A stretch of DNA of 64,000 bases from Semisulcospira habei (Eukaryota > Mollusca > Gastropoda > Semisulcospiridae), in the NCBI GenBank assembly GCA_036245525.1, contig BTPG01000007.1, positions 122,752,875-122,816,874 on the forward strand, written 5' to 3'. Position numbers and translations under genes: made by a program. Shown piece by piece: positions 11,940-22,300 of the stretch (positions are counted from its first letter, which is position 1; each line of letters starts with the position of its first letter). Under the pieces are notes generated by a model. It was not told the DNA's origin, made no database searches, and saw only the letters and a list, made by a program, of their open reading frames with translations.

Positions 11940-13022
11940 AAAATAATTACAATTAAATGGATAGGTTACATTGAAATTAATGAAATGATCACAACTTTTT
12001 ATGCTCAATATGCATACTTTTAAAAAAAACCTGGCAACAAAAAATATTTAAGAGTATGACGTAAGCAATTTTTTATGATTGTTTTGCGTTACTTTGCGTA
12101 CTGGTAAAATGGGGGTAGGGCAGCAGATTCAGCTACTGTGGCCCCTAAATGCATCACAGCATCACAAAATCAGGTTGGGAGTAACTGTGGTACTCTATCC
12201 TAACCAATAAAACCTAACAAAGACCTATTGGTTGTATACAAAATTTCTGAGGGCATCGGAAACAACGTACGTTTCCCAATTCGGCAATTTTAAATGGGAA
12301 AAAGCTATCATTCACCACGAACGTACCGTAAAGGATGCCGACCTTCCTTATTTTCTTGCACTGTATGCTCACATTATTGCAACTTAATAGGTAAAGAGAG
12401 GTCAAAATGAAATGGAATAACTTTAGTAATTTTTTCTAATTAATTTTGTGTATTTTTAGAACTTGGGGGTAGGGATACAAAATCAACCACTGTGGCACTC
12501 ACAGTGATCACAGCATCACCTAGTCTAGTTTATAATAATTGTGACATCCTGTTTTAATGATGTAAGCCTGAAAATGGACTGCCAGCGCTATAAAAAATGT
12601 CTGAAGGCATCTGACACATTATTTTTGTCCTTTTTTGCGATTTCGTGGAAATGGCTGTTTGCTGGGTGCACAATTACCTTCACTGTGAGCCAGAGATTCA
12701 ATATTTTTTCATTCTGTTTTTTGCAGAGGATGCAGAACGTGTGCCTTAACATAATATTGCCTGATTTGGGCTTCTGGAATGAATTCTGATTTATTTAGAG
12801 GAAAAATGTTTCTCAACCTCATTTTAGCACCTGCGAAGAGCGTGAATGGGGGTACCCTTGCGCCATCGGCTATATCTCTGGTGTGTTCCTAAGGATTTTT
12901 GGGGAACATGGCTTAAACATCTCAGGACATACTAAGGAACACTTTGAAACCCATCTTATTGAGTACTGGGGGGGGGGGGGGGGGGGGGGGGTGCACGGTA
13001 GACCTTCCTAGCTTATGGACTA
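11940..13022 (-). repeat. Right arm of the 4.5-kb inverted-repeat element
   Basis: Inverted copy of the left arm, with scattered substitutions and small indels. The arms are diverged but alignable along their whole length. Confidence 0.8.
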
Positions 13023-13911
13023 TATGCATAGAAAGGTCTTACCATCAGGTATCTTCTTTGTACCAAGTTTGGGTTTGAAGTTGTGAATAGTATTTGAGAA
13101 AAAATAAATTATGTCCAAAAATAGCTATTTTTGATATATTTCCTGATCCCCTGTGACCTTGACCTTTGTGAGAGGTCACTGAAATTTGTATGTTTAGAAA
13201 GGTCTTGCCACAAAGTATCCTTTGGCCAAGTTTGAAGACTGTAGCTTGAATAGCCTCCGAGAAAATGCCAACGTTAAAGTTTACCACAGACGACCACTGG
13301 CCCAGAACAGTGACTCACTTTTGCTTCGCACGTGAGCCAAAAAGGCTTTAGAGTTTTTTTTACATTATTTACAAAATCAAATTATTTTCCACACACAGTT
13401 GACATATAAGTGGTACACCATTACCACTGAAATAGAAACAGGCCCACAAACCGCAGGGCTCCCATTTCTGTGCATCTATGATGCATTAAAATTAAAATTC
13501 ATGTACTGAAAATGTGACAGAAGGGTACGCAGACGCACTTAAATTCAGTGCATCTGCATCTGGGACACACCATTTTTCAATTATATAAAGAACATGCAAC
13601 TGATTCAATATTACTGTCTCAATTTTCTGACCCCTTAAAATATTCAGATGGGGTCTGTGTACCCTCTAAATTTCACACCTGGAGGTATACAGGCTCTTTA
13701 AACTGCGGTGAAAACAGGAGCCCTGAACTGCATAACAATAGGAATCCTAGTACAAAGGGTCCTCAGGACCCGAGGACCTTTTGTGTGCTGAGATTCATAT
13801 AGTGCTGCCATTTTGCAACAGAGCACTTCAGCCCTTTGTTTTTAAAGCTACTAGATACAGATACAAACTTCCACTTATGTGTATTATTTTTTCCAGCACG
13901 CTGCTACTCAC

Positions 13912-14028
13912 AGGCGACGTGATGGCAATTTTCTGGTCGGACTTGAGCTGGATGACAATGCAGTTCTCCGTCTTGTTCAGCTTCTGGAACTCGGGGTACA
14001 CCTCCTTGATGTCCAGCATTGAAATCAA
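13912..14028 (-). CDS. GRK2: GRK2/3-type GPCR kinase, PH-domain middle exon
   Basis: This 117-nt, phase-0 exon has 39 codons. It begins LISMLDIKEVYPEFQKLNKT and ends ENCIVIQLKSDQKIAITSP. It aligns with the [35 protein letters not shown] stretch of vertebrate GRK2 and carries the mid PH beta strands. Sequence identity is much lower than in the kinase domain. The acceptor is gtggcag and the donor gtgagt. Confidence 0.92.
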
Positions 14029-14092
14029 CTGCCACACACAGACACAGGCGTTATGAACATTCAGTCCTTATACATTTGTACACTGCTACTAG

Positions 14093-14196
14093 ATATGGAT
14101 CAACCATGTTAGTTCAAAAGCAGTGCCTGAACAGCTTGGCACCTACAGGTGCCAAGCTATTCTGGCACCGCCCTTGAACTGTCAAGGTCAAATTGT
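14093..14196. mobile_element. Diverged family B/A core hairpin
   Basis: The arms gttcaaaagcagtgcctgaa and ttctggcaccgcccttgaac enclose agcttggcacctacaggtgccaagct (split here: agcttggcacc, taca, ggtgccaagct). No TTAA ends remain. Confidence 0.6.
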
Positions 14197-14334
14197 GTCA
14201 ACAAGCCACCAAACTATTCTGACACTGCCACTGCAGAACCTGCTTTGCGTAGCCACCTTTCCTGCAAGAAAAATGTTGTCATAAAAGCCAGATGCTCTTG
14301 AATTGCAAAACGTGTCACCTGCCGCTAACTCCTT

Positions 14335-14878
14335 GCCTAATGGTTCGGCTCCCTGGGCGAGAAGAACTTTAGGAAGCTGAATAAGATAATCAGGCTTAGT
14401 GAGAAAATCGTTGGGGGCAGGTTGGAGAGCCTTGACGGCCTCTACAGGACGAGAATGATACGCAAGGGCCTGAGGCTGGCAGCTGACACTTTCCCACTGC
14501 CTTTCTAAGCACCTTCAAAAGCTCCCGTCTGGCCGTAGGTTCAAGGCTCCTCTTGTTAAAACCAAACGCTACAAGGGCAGCTTTGTACCCTCGGCCATCC
14601 GTCTCCTAAATGAAGAGTGTGTTAACTAGCATATCTCTCTCTCTCCTTGTTGATGCCGTCGAGGAACTTGCACCTCAGATGTTGCAGTGGCATCTTGCAA
14701 GTGGCAGACTCACACCTATACCACTAACACTGTGGTCATGTAGTGGTGTTTTTTTTTTGGTTTTTTTTTTCACCATTGTCATAATGTGGCTAAAACCGTA
14801 CCCGCGCATGTGATCCCAACGAAAGAAAATTTGTCGGCTAGACTGACACAATAAAGTTTTTTAATTTGAATTTGAATA
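14335..14878 (+). pseudogene. 3' end of a CR1/L2-like LINE
   Basis: 14341-14500 translates to WFGSLGEKNFRKLNKIIRLS, EKIVGGRLESLDGLYRTRMI. After a frameshift, LPSGRRFKAPLVKTKRYKGS and FVPSAIRLLNEEC follow to the stop near 14630, a well-known C-terminal end of invertebrate and fish LINE reverse transcriptases. The 3' end shows aataaag and the short repeat tail tttgaatttgaat (14868-14878). It is 5'-truncated and lies antisense to GRK2. Confidence 0.75.
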
Positions 14879-15155
14879 GTAACTTTTCCACACTGCATAC
14901 TCTGCCACTAAGTAATTCTGATAAAGAGTTCATTTCCCGACATGGTGTACATGCCAAGAAACAACTTGTGCAGTGTGAAGAATAGCCCAGCACACACACT
15001 GCAAGGTCATCTTGGCTGGGCTGATCTCGCTGCTGATAGTGTTCTAGGGGAGGAAAATCTCACAGCGGCTAAGTTGACATCCTGTTGGCAAAGAGCTACA
15101 AACCATCACTCAGGTGGCAGCCACTAAAATGGTCTATCATGACAAGTGACCTCTC

Positions 15156-15771
15156 TTAACCCATATCATCCTGAGGCTAAAAACTTGAAATTTGTACACC
15201 GCCATATGCAAGCTACATTATAGTACTTACAGATAAGGATATAGACCAATGGCTTTAGTTCAATTGATTGTACATTGCTTAACGTCCCGACAGCAACAAG
15301 ACTTTCCCAGGACGTGCCTGCACTGCTTGTGAAAAAAAAAACTAAACAGAATATTGAATGTATGTCGCCAGCCAGTCCAATACGTTAAATAAACCTACGA
15401 CATGGGGCCTAAATAAAGCTAAGACCATTTAGCAACACACATCCAATATCAAGAGTTACAGGCAGCACAGACAGTAGGGAGAGTTTAAAAAAGGCAAATA
15501 CAGGTGAATGGACCAAGGGTAGATTGAAACACATGCCCCAGAATAGAGAGGAAAACCCACCCTGTGGGGCTGAGCAGGGTGACCCTGGGAACTAAAAAGT
15601 AGTTAACCCCACCCAAGTCCCCCAGGGCAGACCCGGGTGGGGGGCTTTAGTTCAAGGGTAGTGCCAGAATAGCTTGGCGCCTAGAGGCGCCAAGCTATTC
15701 TGGCACTACCCTTGAACTATTCTGGTCAAACTTATTTCACACACGGGTGTATTCCAAATGATAAGGGCTAA
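15156..15771. mobile_element. Family C hairpin MITE split by a SINE
   Basis: TTAACCCATATCATCCTGAG at the left and aaatgataagggctaa at the right. The inner hairpin is centred at 15680 (ggcgcctagaggcgcc). The left half is interrupted at ggctttagttcaa by the SINE at 15264-15642. Confidence 0.8.
15264..15642 (-). mobile_element. SINE copy 1, with 13-bp target duplication
   Basis: A 379-bp retroposon flanked by ggctttagttcaa at 15251-15263 and 15643-15655. Read on the minus strand it runs from a GC-rich head (ccccacccgggtctgccctg) to a 3' end gttaagcaatgtacaat followed by a short tail, so it is oriented like GRK2. It has no coding capacity. Confidence 0.85.
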
Positions 15772-15936
15772 GGGTGGTTGCTCAAAACAGGTTGTTCAGT
15801 TCTGACTTTGGTGTGCGTCTATACTGACTGCGCAACACCTGTGGGAAGTTTGATCAGACATTACATTTCACAGGAACACTGTAACATATCCTCGATACAC
15901 TTTATATAGTAAAACTGTTGCCGCTAGGGTTTCATG

Positions 15937-16016
15937 TGAAAGAAAAACAGAAGATAGTGGTAGAAATCCCTTTAAAATAGAAACACTATCTACCACTATC
16001 TTCTGTTTTTCTTTCA
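15937..16016. repeat. Perfect-arm hairpin
   Basis: gaaagaaaaacagaagatag and its inverse ctatcttctgtttttctttc pair over 27 bp around a roughly 25-bp loop containing aatccctttaaaatagaaac. Confidence 0.65.
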
Positions 16017-16033
16017 ATACACTTTAGTTTCTA

Positions 16034-16228
16034 TTAACTCATTCAGCCCAATGCACATATTTTCTAAATTTTGGAGGCGTCATCTAATGACCATGCACCT
16101 GTTGCAGGAGATGGATCGACCATGATAATTCAAGGGTAGTGCCAGATTAGCTTGGCGTCAACAGGCACCAAGCTCATCTGGCACTACCCTTGAATTATCG
16201 TGGTCGACCCATCTCCTGCTGCAGTGCG
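16034..16228. mobile_element. Family A hairpin MITE, right end missing
   Basis: TTAACTCATTCAGCCC opens it and the core agattagcttggcgtcaaca/aggcaccaagctcatct is paired. It stops at cagtgcgtg without the terminal TTAA. Confidence 0.75.
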
Positions 16229-16414
16229 TGCATGGTATGCAAGCATCAGCACAATGGACACATGTGTTACACTCCCTGCATTCCTGCGTACTGCGCCAAG
16301 TTGTGACACAGCACATACATTGTGCTGTTTCTGACAGATTCTTTGTGTTATTCTGCAACATTCAACACCAAAAAGCCCGAACTTTCTCATGAGCATGGAT
16401 TTAAAGTGATATTA

Positions 16415-16480
16415 GCAAGAGGCATATTTCCTCATGAGCCCCTGCAACTGTGGGGGCGCATGAAGATCTATGTTCCTTGT
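16415..16480. mobile_element. Family D hairpin
   Basis: gcaagaggcatatttcctca / catgaagatctatgttccttg with loop gcccctgcaactgtggggg. Confidence 0.7.
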
Positions 16481-16549
16481 AGTTGGGTGGTGTTTAGATT
16501 TTCTCAGCACTGAATGAGTGAAAAGACAAGTGCTCAAAACAGAGACGTC

Positions 16550-16614
16550 AAGAGACGTAAATCCTCATGAGCCACTGCGACTGTGGGGGTTCATAAGGAT
16601 TTATGTCTCTTGCA
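16550..16614. mobile_element. Family D hairpin (agacgtaaatcc variant)
   Basis: aagagacgtaaatcctcatg pairs with cataaggatttatgtctctt. Same variant as at 22195 and 23455. Confidence 0.7.
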
Positions 16615-17117
16615 GATTTTTATGCAGGACTGCAGGCAACACAGAAACAGAACACAATTAAAAGTGAACAAGTAACAAGATGGGATAAACCATAACCCAC
16701 AAAGTCCCTTCTATATGAGGCTGTCCTCACTGTCAATGGTCTGTACCTTTTGTCTTTGACCTGATTCTGATGTTGAATTATCTCCTATTGAAAAAGTCTT
16801 GCAGATCTGCCAATGCATCAGTAAGTTCTATAAAGGGCGCAGGACATACGCGTCATTGATTTGTCAAACGTCATTTGTCATGACGCAAGTTTTATTTTTT
16901 ACGTAATTTTATATTTTACGTGATATGATTTTCACTTTCGCTTCATAGGCTTGAGAAAATGGTGACAAAAGTAGACCTTCACGGTACAATTTCAGTCTTG
17001 CTATAATTTGTGTGAAAGCAGGTTGACTTTACCTAGCTACATGATATACTAATCTGCATGCTCTTCTGACTGAAAGCGATGTGTGTGCAAGTGTTAGTGC
17101 ACACTCCAAACATCTCT

Positions 17118-17173
17118 AAGAGGCATAGATCCTTATGCGCCTGGAGGGCGCATGAGGATCTATTCCTCCTGCA
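17118..17173. mobile_element. Family D hairpin, short-loop variant
   Basis: aagaggcatagatccttatg / catgaggatctattcctcct around cgcctggagggcg. Preceded by cactccaaacatctct, as in the compound hairpin at 20681-20860. Confidence 0.65.
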
Positions 17174-17186
17174 GATGTGCGCATGT

Positions 17187-17195
<9 letters not shown>

Positions 17196-17224
<29 letters not shown>
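17196..17224. repeat. (GA)n microsatellite
   Basis: About 14 GA units. It is the left part of a tract apparently interrupted by inserted DNA; the other part is at 18877-18992. Confidence 0.8.
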
Positions 17225-17226
<2 letters not shown>

Positions 17227-17330
17227 CAGACAGTTAATTGTTCAGACAAAATGTCCATACAATGGAGTGAGACATTATATAATTTATAATTCAGGTGTAT
17301 ATAAAAGCCATATGGCGATGTTTATATCAA

Positions 17331-17336
17331 CACACA

Positions 17337-17404
<68 letters not shown>
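17331..17404. repeat. (CA)n microsatellite
   Basis: About 36 CA units with one CATA interruption near 17341. Confidence 0.9.
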
Positions 17405-17405
<1 letters not shown>

Positions 17406-17514
17406 TTCCATTTGATCTACGCCAGCACATAATAGCCACTTTTGACATGCATGTAAAATGTGGTATCCAAATCCAGGCCACAGCCGTGTACTACACAGAC
17501 CAGGTCGGAGTAAG

Positions 17515-18264
17515 ATTGATTGATTGATTAGAAGAAGAAGAAAAGAAGTACCCAACGGAGAAAGAAACACGCTTAGAAAAGACGGGTACAACACAATTTA
17601 TTAATATTTCGGGTAAATACCCTTTGTCAAAATAGACAAACAAACAAACATAGAGATTAGCCGCTACTTATCTTCAATGGCAGAAGGACATTCCTTCTGC
17701 TATTGAAGATAAGTAGCGGCTAATCTCTATGTTTGTTTGTTTGTCTATTTTGACAAAGGGTATTTACCCGAAATATTAATAAATTGTGTTGTACCCGTCT
17801 TTTCTAAGCGTGTTTCTTTCTCCGTTGGGTACTTCTTTGCATATTACACGCTTGGCAGTCACCTTTTTGGTCTGGATTGATTGATTGATTGTATATTGCT
17901 TAACGTCTCAACAGCAACAAGGCTTTCTCAGGACGTGCCTGCACTGCTTGTGAAAAAAACCAACTAAACAGAACATTGAATGTATGTCGCCAGCTGGTCA
18001 AATACGTTAAATAAACCTAACACATGGGATCTAAATAAAGCTAAGACCATTTAGCAACACACATCCAATATCAAGAGCTACAGGCAGTGCAGACAGTAGG
18101 GAGAGTTTTAAAAAGGCAAATACATGTGAATGGACAAAGGGTAGAAAGAAACACATGCCCCAGAATACAGAAGAAAACCCACCCTCTGGGGCTGACCAGG
18201 GTGACCCTGGGAACTAAAACGTAGTTACCCCACCCAAGTCCCCCAGGGCAGACCCGGGTGGGGC
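17515..18264 (-). mobile_element. SINE copy 2, interrupted by a palindrome
   Basis: Flanked by tcggagtaag at 17505-17514 and 18265-18274. The SINE body is 17873-18264. Its attgattgattg tail is split: part sits at 17515-17529, then the palindromic element, then the rest. Minus-strand orientation. Confidence 0.75.
17541..17868. mobile_element. Long palindrome resembling paired Penelope-type terminal repeats
   Basis: Left arm about 17542-17688, right arm about 17693-17839, almost perfectly inverted over roughly 147 bp and meeting at gaaggacattccttc. The plus-strand right arm contains ttttgacaaagggtatttac, ccgaaatattaataaatt and acccgtcttttctaagcgtg. The ttgacaaa-stem-cgaaa layout recalls the degenerate hammerhead-like motif of Penelope-like terminal repeats. 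Family is inferred; the palindrome itself is seen directly. Confidence 0.55.
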
Positions 18265-18419
18265 TCGGAGTAAGAACCACAGTTTGCACGTGGAATCATA
18301 CAAGCAAGCTGCTACGGAGTTTAAATGCATGGAATACAAATCTTGCTAAATCGCCAAAAGACTGCGGGTTAGTAGTGTCTAGGATACACAATTCTTTCTA
18401 TTTGAGTTTCATAAGGTCA

Positions 18420-18614
18420 AACTTAGCCGTCTCATTTGAGGACTCTCGCAGAGCTAACCTCAAGGACAAGCGGCTCAGGAGAAAAAACAGAGTTGTCGTA
18501 ACTCAGAACTCTGACCAGACCTTCCCCTGCAGCCACTGCGGTCGAACCTGCCTGTCCCGGATTGGCCTCCGCAGTCACGAAAATGCCTGCAGACGACGTG
18601 GGCAAGCCCTATAG
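18420..18614 (+). pseudogene. LINE C-terminal fragment with zinc-finger-like motif
   Basis: The frame ending at 18614 reads RRANLKDKRLRRKNRVVVTQ and then FPCSHCGRTCLSRIGLRSH followed by ENAC. This Cys/His cluster closes many invertebrate endonuclease-reverse transcriptase ORFs. No RT core is present, so it is a 5'-truncated remnant. Confidence 0.65.
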
Positions 18615-18649
18615 AATCTTCGTTCGCGAAGTCAAGCCATGATGACATA

Positions 18650-18872
18650 GGTATTTGACACGCAGTTCATCATAAAACGGACAATAAAACATAAAGTGAA
18701 TTTCATCTTCCACAGTCTTGGCACACAATGGACACACTTTCGTTACAGCATTGGGAGTACTATATCTTTGTTACTTAGCAATTCGGTTATGCCAAGTCTA
18801 AATTTGATATACACATTTTTGACATAAGTTGGCTTAACCAGTTCAAAATAATTTTCTTGGACAAGTGTATGT
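18650..18872 (-). pseudogene. LINE zf-RVT-like C-terminal fragment
   Basis: On the minus strand, with one frameshift, it reads KCVHC then KTVEDEIHFMFYCPFYDELR (18660-18735). This is the cysteine cluster that follows the RT in another LINE type. Too short to classify. Confidence 0.55.
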
Positions 18873-18875
18873 TGA

Positions 18876-18994
<119 letters not shown>

Positions 18995-19627
18995 ATGCGC
19001 GCGAGAGAGAATGACATCATATTCAGAGTATTATGTCAGTGTCTGCGTGGTGACGGAGTTGCTTCTTTTACGTCACCGCCACTGTCTGACTTTCTCTAGA
19101 AGTCAAGTTTTTTTTTAGTGTTTTAACTCTTTTGTGCAAAAAATTAATTTTTACTAAAGAAGTTGAAAGGATACAAAGCTGGCTAACGAACTCATCCAAT
19201 GTCTTTATCCAAACTAGCTATTTGCAAAAGTTCAAGTAAATATGACAAAAATTACAGACTCTAATCTGGGTCAACCGACTTCCTATAAACGGTTGTTTAT
19301 GCAATGAGACATTTAATTACAATATGCTCGGAGGCTCTCTTAGCCACCCTCTTAAGAAGGTATTTCACCAAGTTTCAAGCTTGTGTATATATATATATCA
19401 GAGATTCTCTTGTTTACATGCATACGCACACACATTTGACATCATGGACATGCTATTAATTCGCCCCACCATGCCCGTCCTAAAAAGTCCCTTCTATAAA
19501 TAGAAGGAACTTAAAAACACAGACTCAACTTTTGGTGATCAATAATGTTTAAAGACAAAATAGAAGAATTCACAAACTTAAAAAGTATGTCTAAAACTCC
19601 TTCCATGCTGAGAAAAAGTCCAGCCGC

Positions 19628-19679
19628 TAAAGGCACAGATCCTCGTTGTAGGGGCTCATGAGGATCCATGCCTCTTGCT
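19628..19679. mobile_element. Family D hairpin, left loop deleted
   Basis: aaaggcacagatcctcg / ggctcatgaggatccatgcctctt. Confidence 0.55.
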
Positions 19680-20069
19680 GGAATCACTTTGTAGTCTCGC
19701 TCCTTTGACTGCTGGGGATCTTTGGTGTTGTTTTAAGGACTGCAAAAACCAGGAGTGAAGGGGTTCTATTGCTATTATTAATTCGGCCGTCATGTAGCAT
19801 GTTTTCTTACTGAAACCCAAAATGCTAACTAATCTGATTGGTCATAAAAAATTGCAGGATGTCTCCACAACTTTGATGCCTATTCTGACTAGTTACTGCA
19901 GTCTCTTTAGTCAAATTTGTTAACCTCCTAATGCATGATTCCACCAGAACTGTAAACAGTACTGGTGGCAGACAGCACATGGGGGTTGTCAAGCAAAATA
20001 TCAGTTGTATTGGTAACAACAAAAGAAGCAAGAAAAAGTGAACTTGAAATGGCAAAAATGAAAATCCAA

Positions 20070-20146
20070 TGCACCCTTGCTATCAAGACCACCTACCTTG
20101 GGATATTTCTGCTTTTGGGGAGGGTGGTCTTCATAGCAAGGTTCAT
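20070..20146. repeat. Hairpin
   Basis: cacccttgctatcaagacca and tggtcttcatagcaaggttc pair around gatatttctgcttttgg. A third, related arm, ggtggtcttaatatgcaagg, lies at 20251-20270. Confidence 0.5.
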
Positions 20147-20680
20147 TGAAAAAACGGTCTGGCTATAACTCTGTTGCTTTATCTTTTTCTCAACATGCTT
20201 TGTCTTGCCAACAAATGACTACCTGAAAATGGGGTCAGGAACATGCAGGTGGTCTTAATATGCAAGGTTTCTTTGGAGCTTCGGAACACCCTTACTTCTA
20301 CTTCAGATATTGAGCCACGGAAAGAACGTCTTCGGAAACTCTCGTCAATGTTCATGATGGGTGGTGGCGGGCAACATGCCAACAGTGCAAAACAAGCCTC
20401 CTGACAATCCTGGGATCACACACCACACACACCACAAACATGCGTCATTCACCACAGACACACGCGTCGACACATCCCGAGATCGATCGACCATGACAGA
20501 CTAAGTGTAGTGTCTCATTCATCTGGCACTACTCTCAACCCATTCAGCCCTGATGAACTTGAATAGAAGAATTGATAATGACAGTTCCTGTGTGGTGCAA
20601 GTGGGATACCAGTGAGATTTCGTTCACAATAAATGACTTCCAACAACAAACGACAGCAAAATCACGGCAGGTGCCATAAG

Positions 20681-20860
20681 CATAGACAACACTCCAAACA
20701 TCTCCCAGAGGCACAGATCTTCATGCGCCCTGCAGGCTCATGAGAACCTATGCTTCTTGGAAATGTCTGGAGTAAACATCTCTAAGAGGCATAGATCCTC
20801 ACAAGCCCTACAGGCTCATGAGGATCTATGCCTCTAAAAGATGTTTGGAGTGTTGTCTAT
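20681..20860. mobile_element. Compound hairpin: two D units within inverted ends
   Basis: Outer ends agacaacactccaaacatct and agatgtttggagtgttgtct are inverse. Inside are two complete D hairpins (20706-20759 and 20784-20835) separated by aaatgtctggagtaaacatct, a repeat of the outer end. Confidence 0.65.
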
Positions 20861-21168
20861 TGTTATAGTACACATTGGTTACCCACTGTGACTTTGGTCT
20901 CGTTCACTAAATTAAATCATTCAGCACAAACTTAACCTCTCTAGCATGGTCAGTCTGTAATGTAGTTCACAGGCCAGCTCTGGGAAGATATCAGACTCAT
21001 GCCAAAGAAGTAGATTGTGTTCCTTGACAGCAAGGATATCAATGCAGTAATAAAAGGCGGATTTCGCTTGCATCCTGATTACTGTGCTACATGCACTTGT
21101 AACAGTCATACCGCTATCACTGGATAAGTATATCATACGGTGGATAGAAATTAGGCAAGTTCTTGTGA

Positions 21169-21234
21169 GCAAGAGGCTTTTATTCTCATGAGCCCCTGTG
21201 GCTGCAGGGACTCATGAGAATTATGCCTCTTGCA
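21169..21234. mobile_element. Family D hairpin
   Basis: gcaagaggcttttattctca / tgagaattatgcctcttgc around catgagcccctgtggc. Confidence 0.7.
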
Positions 21235-21642
21235 GATATAGCTGACTGGATGAATCCACTGAATGCTTTAAATCTGTGCATTTTTTACCTACTTCTGATT
21301 TAGCGATAACCTTTTGGGCTCATTGTGTGAATATCTTCTCCGGACTGTATTTCACAGATTGGTTTCTAGTGCCAAGTCCAAAAGAGAGATCACCCAACGA
21401 TAACTCGCAACAATAACAGATTGCTTCCCTTTGGCTCAGACTTTTAAAAACCGTCACAGAAAAAAACAATGATGTGCACAGCACACATGTAAGCATACTT
21501 TCCCCTGCATGTGCACCACAGACGAAGTAACATTCACAACAAGCCTAAAATGACTACTACTTCCTTTGCACGCGTTATTCACCACACATAAAACACAGAC
21601 AAAGGACAAAACGATGATGAAAGTTGTGCTCACAAACTATCA

Positions 21643-21834
21643 TTAACCATTTTCACCCTGATACACAATTTGACTATGGTAGTTCATGGGTGGAGCCAGA
21701 AGAGCTTGGCGCCTCAAGCGCCAAGCTGTTCTGGCACCACCCTTGAACTAAAACAGTTGATCTATCTCCTGATCTGTAACTTAGCCTTCACAGTTTTTTT
21801 TTGGTGTAATCAGCCTCAGGATGTAATGGGCTAA
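21643..21834. mobile_element. Family B hairpin MITE
   Basis: TTAACCATTTTCACCCTGAT to cctcaggatgtaatgggctaa. Core agcttggcgcctcaagcgcc aagct. Its right end lies 58 nt from the GRK2 exon at 21893. Confidence 0.8.
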
Positions 21835-21892
21835 GTCACTTGTGCACAGTCGCCAGTACTGTCTGCACAAAGGGGGTTAAAAAAGGCCCTAC

Positions 21893-22047
21893 CTCCACGC
21901 CTTTGCTGCGGGTGACTTGTCCGTCGCGCGTTTTGTGGTAGAACTCGAGTCGATTGGGGTACAGTTTCAGGTGCTTCTTCTGCCACGTCTGCAGGAACGG
22001 GCCGCCCAGCTTCAGCACTTCCCCTTCCACGATGCAGTCCGTTGGGC
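21893..22047 (-). CDS. GRK2: GRK2/3-type GPCR kinase, PH-domain N-terminal exon
   Basis: This 155-nt exon completes the Gly codon and encodes 51 residues starting PTDCIVEGEVLKLGGPFLQT and continuing WQKKHLKLYPNRLEFY. It is the first half of the PH domain (beta1-beta4), matching the DCIMHGYMSKMG...FLTQWQRRYF region of GRK2. A PH domain instead of a C-terminal prenylation or palmitoylation signal marks the GRK2/3 branch. The acceptor is ccaccag and the donor gtaggg, phase 0 at the end. A family D MITE begins 25 nt upstream of the exon in the gene's sense. Confidence 0.95.
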
Positions 22048-22071
22048 CTGGTGGAATACAGGTGAACATTG

Positions 22072-22300
22072 TTAACCCCTTCCATACCCGTGAACACGGA
22101 TTTCTGCATCTGAAACCGCTGCACACTGACCGACATTCGTGTGAAGGAGACAAACGGAATGGGACCAAACTTGGGCACAAAGGAAACGGTACTAGCAAGA
22201 GATAAATTCTCATGAGCACTCGCGACTGCAGGGGCTCATGAGGATTTATGTCTCTTGCAGATGGGTAGTGGTCGTCTTGCTCCGGCAGTAAAGGGGTTAA
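22072..22300. mobile_element. Complete family D MITE with TTAA ends
   Basis: A 229-bp element. TTAACCCCTTCCATACCC at the left, ccggcagtaaaggggttaa at the right, D hairpin at 22195-22259. Contains accgctgcacactgaccgac, shared with 23345-23558. Confidence 0.85.

Larger units (their letters stand above)
8528..13022. mobile_element. 4.5-kb long-terminal-inverted-repeat (foldback-like) element
   Basis: The two arms, about 1.07 kb each (8528-9597 and 11940-13022), are inverted copies of one another. They start tagtccataagctaggaagg and end ccttcctagcttatggacta. The flanks carry TAT on both sides (8525-8527 and 13023-13025), and joining them restores the tandem-repeat consensus attagtatgcatag, so this is an insertion with a 3-bp target duplication. 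Each arm bears a mononucleotide tract (C at 8559-8580, G at 12968-12991). The 2.3-kb spacer holds a decayed reverse transcriptase. No transposase is recognised. Confidence 0.75.
7878..13347. mobile_element. Inverted-end element carrying 150-170 bp tandem repeats
   Basis: Left end aaaggcaaaacccttatggctcac, right end gtgagccaaaaaggcttt, inverted relative to each other. Inside are several tandem units with tgacctttgtgaggggtcat, gcatagaaaggtcttaccat and aagtttgggtttgaagttgt (about 7990-8524 and 13026-13300). It is split by the 8528-13022 insertion. Related material lies at 42606-43870. No coding capacity is seen. Confidence 0.55.
7551..13911 (-). other. GRK2 intron between the last two exons
   Basis: This intron is bounded by a gtgagt donor (13911) and a gtcag acceptor (7551). 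It holds a family A MITE, a tandem-repeat element with a nested long-inverted-repeat element, and about 550 nt (13350-13911) of plain sequence. Confidence 0.85.

Noticed and set aside
17177..17527. Open frames made of Arg-Glu, Ser-Leu, His-Thr or Cys-Val repeats
   Set aside because: They are translations of GA and CA microsatellites (also at 18787-19020, 49828-50416, 59828-60473 and 61770-62173) with no conserved domain.
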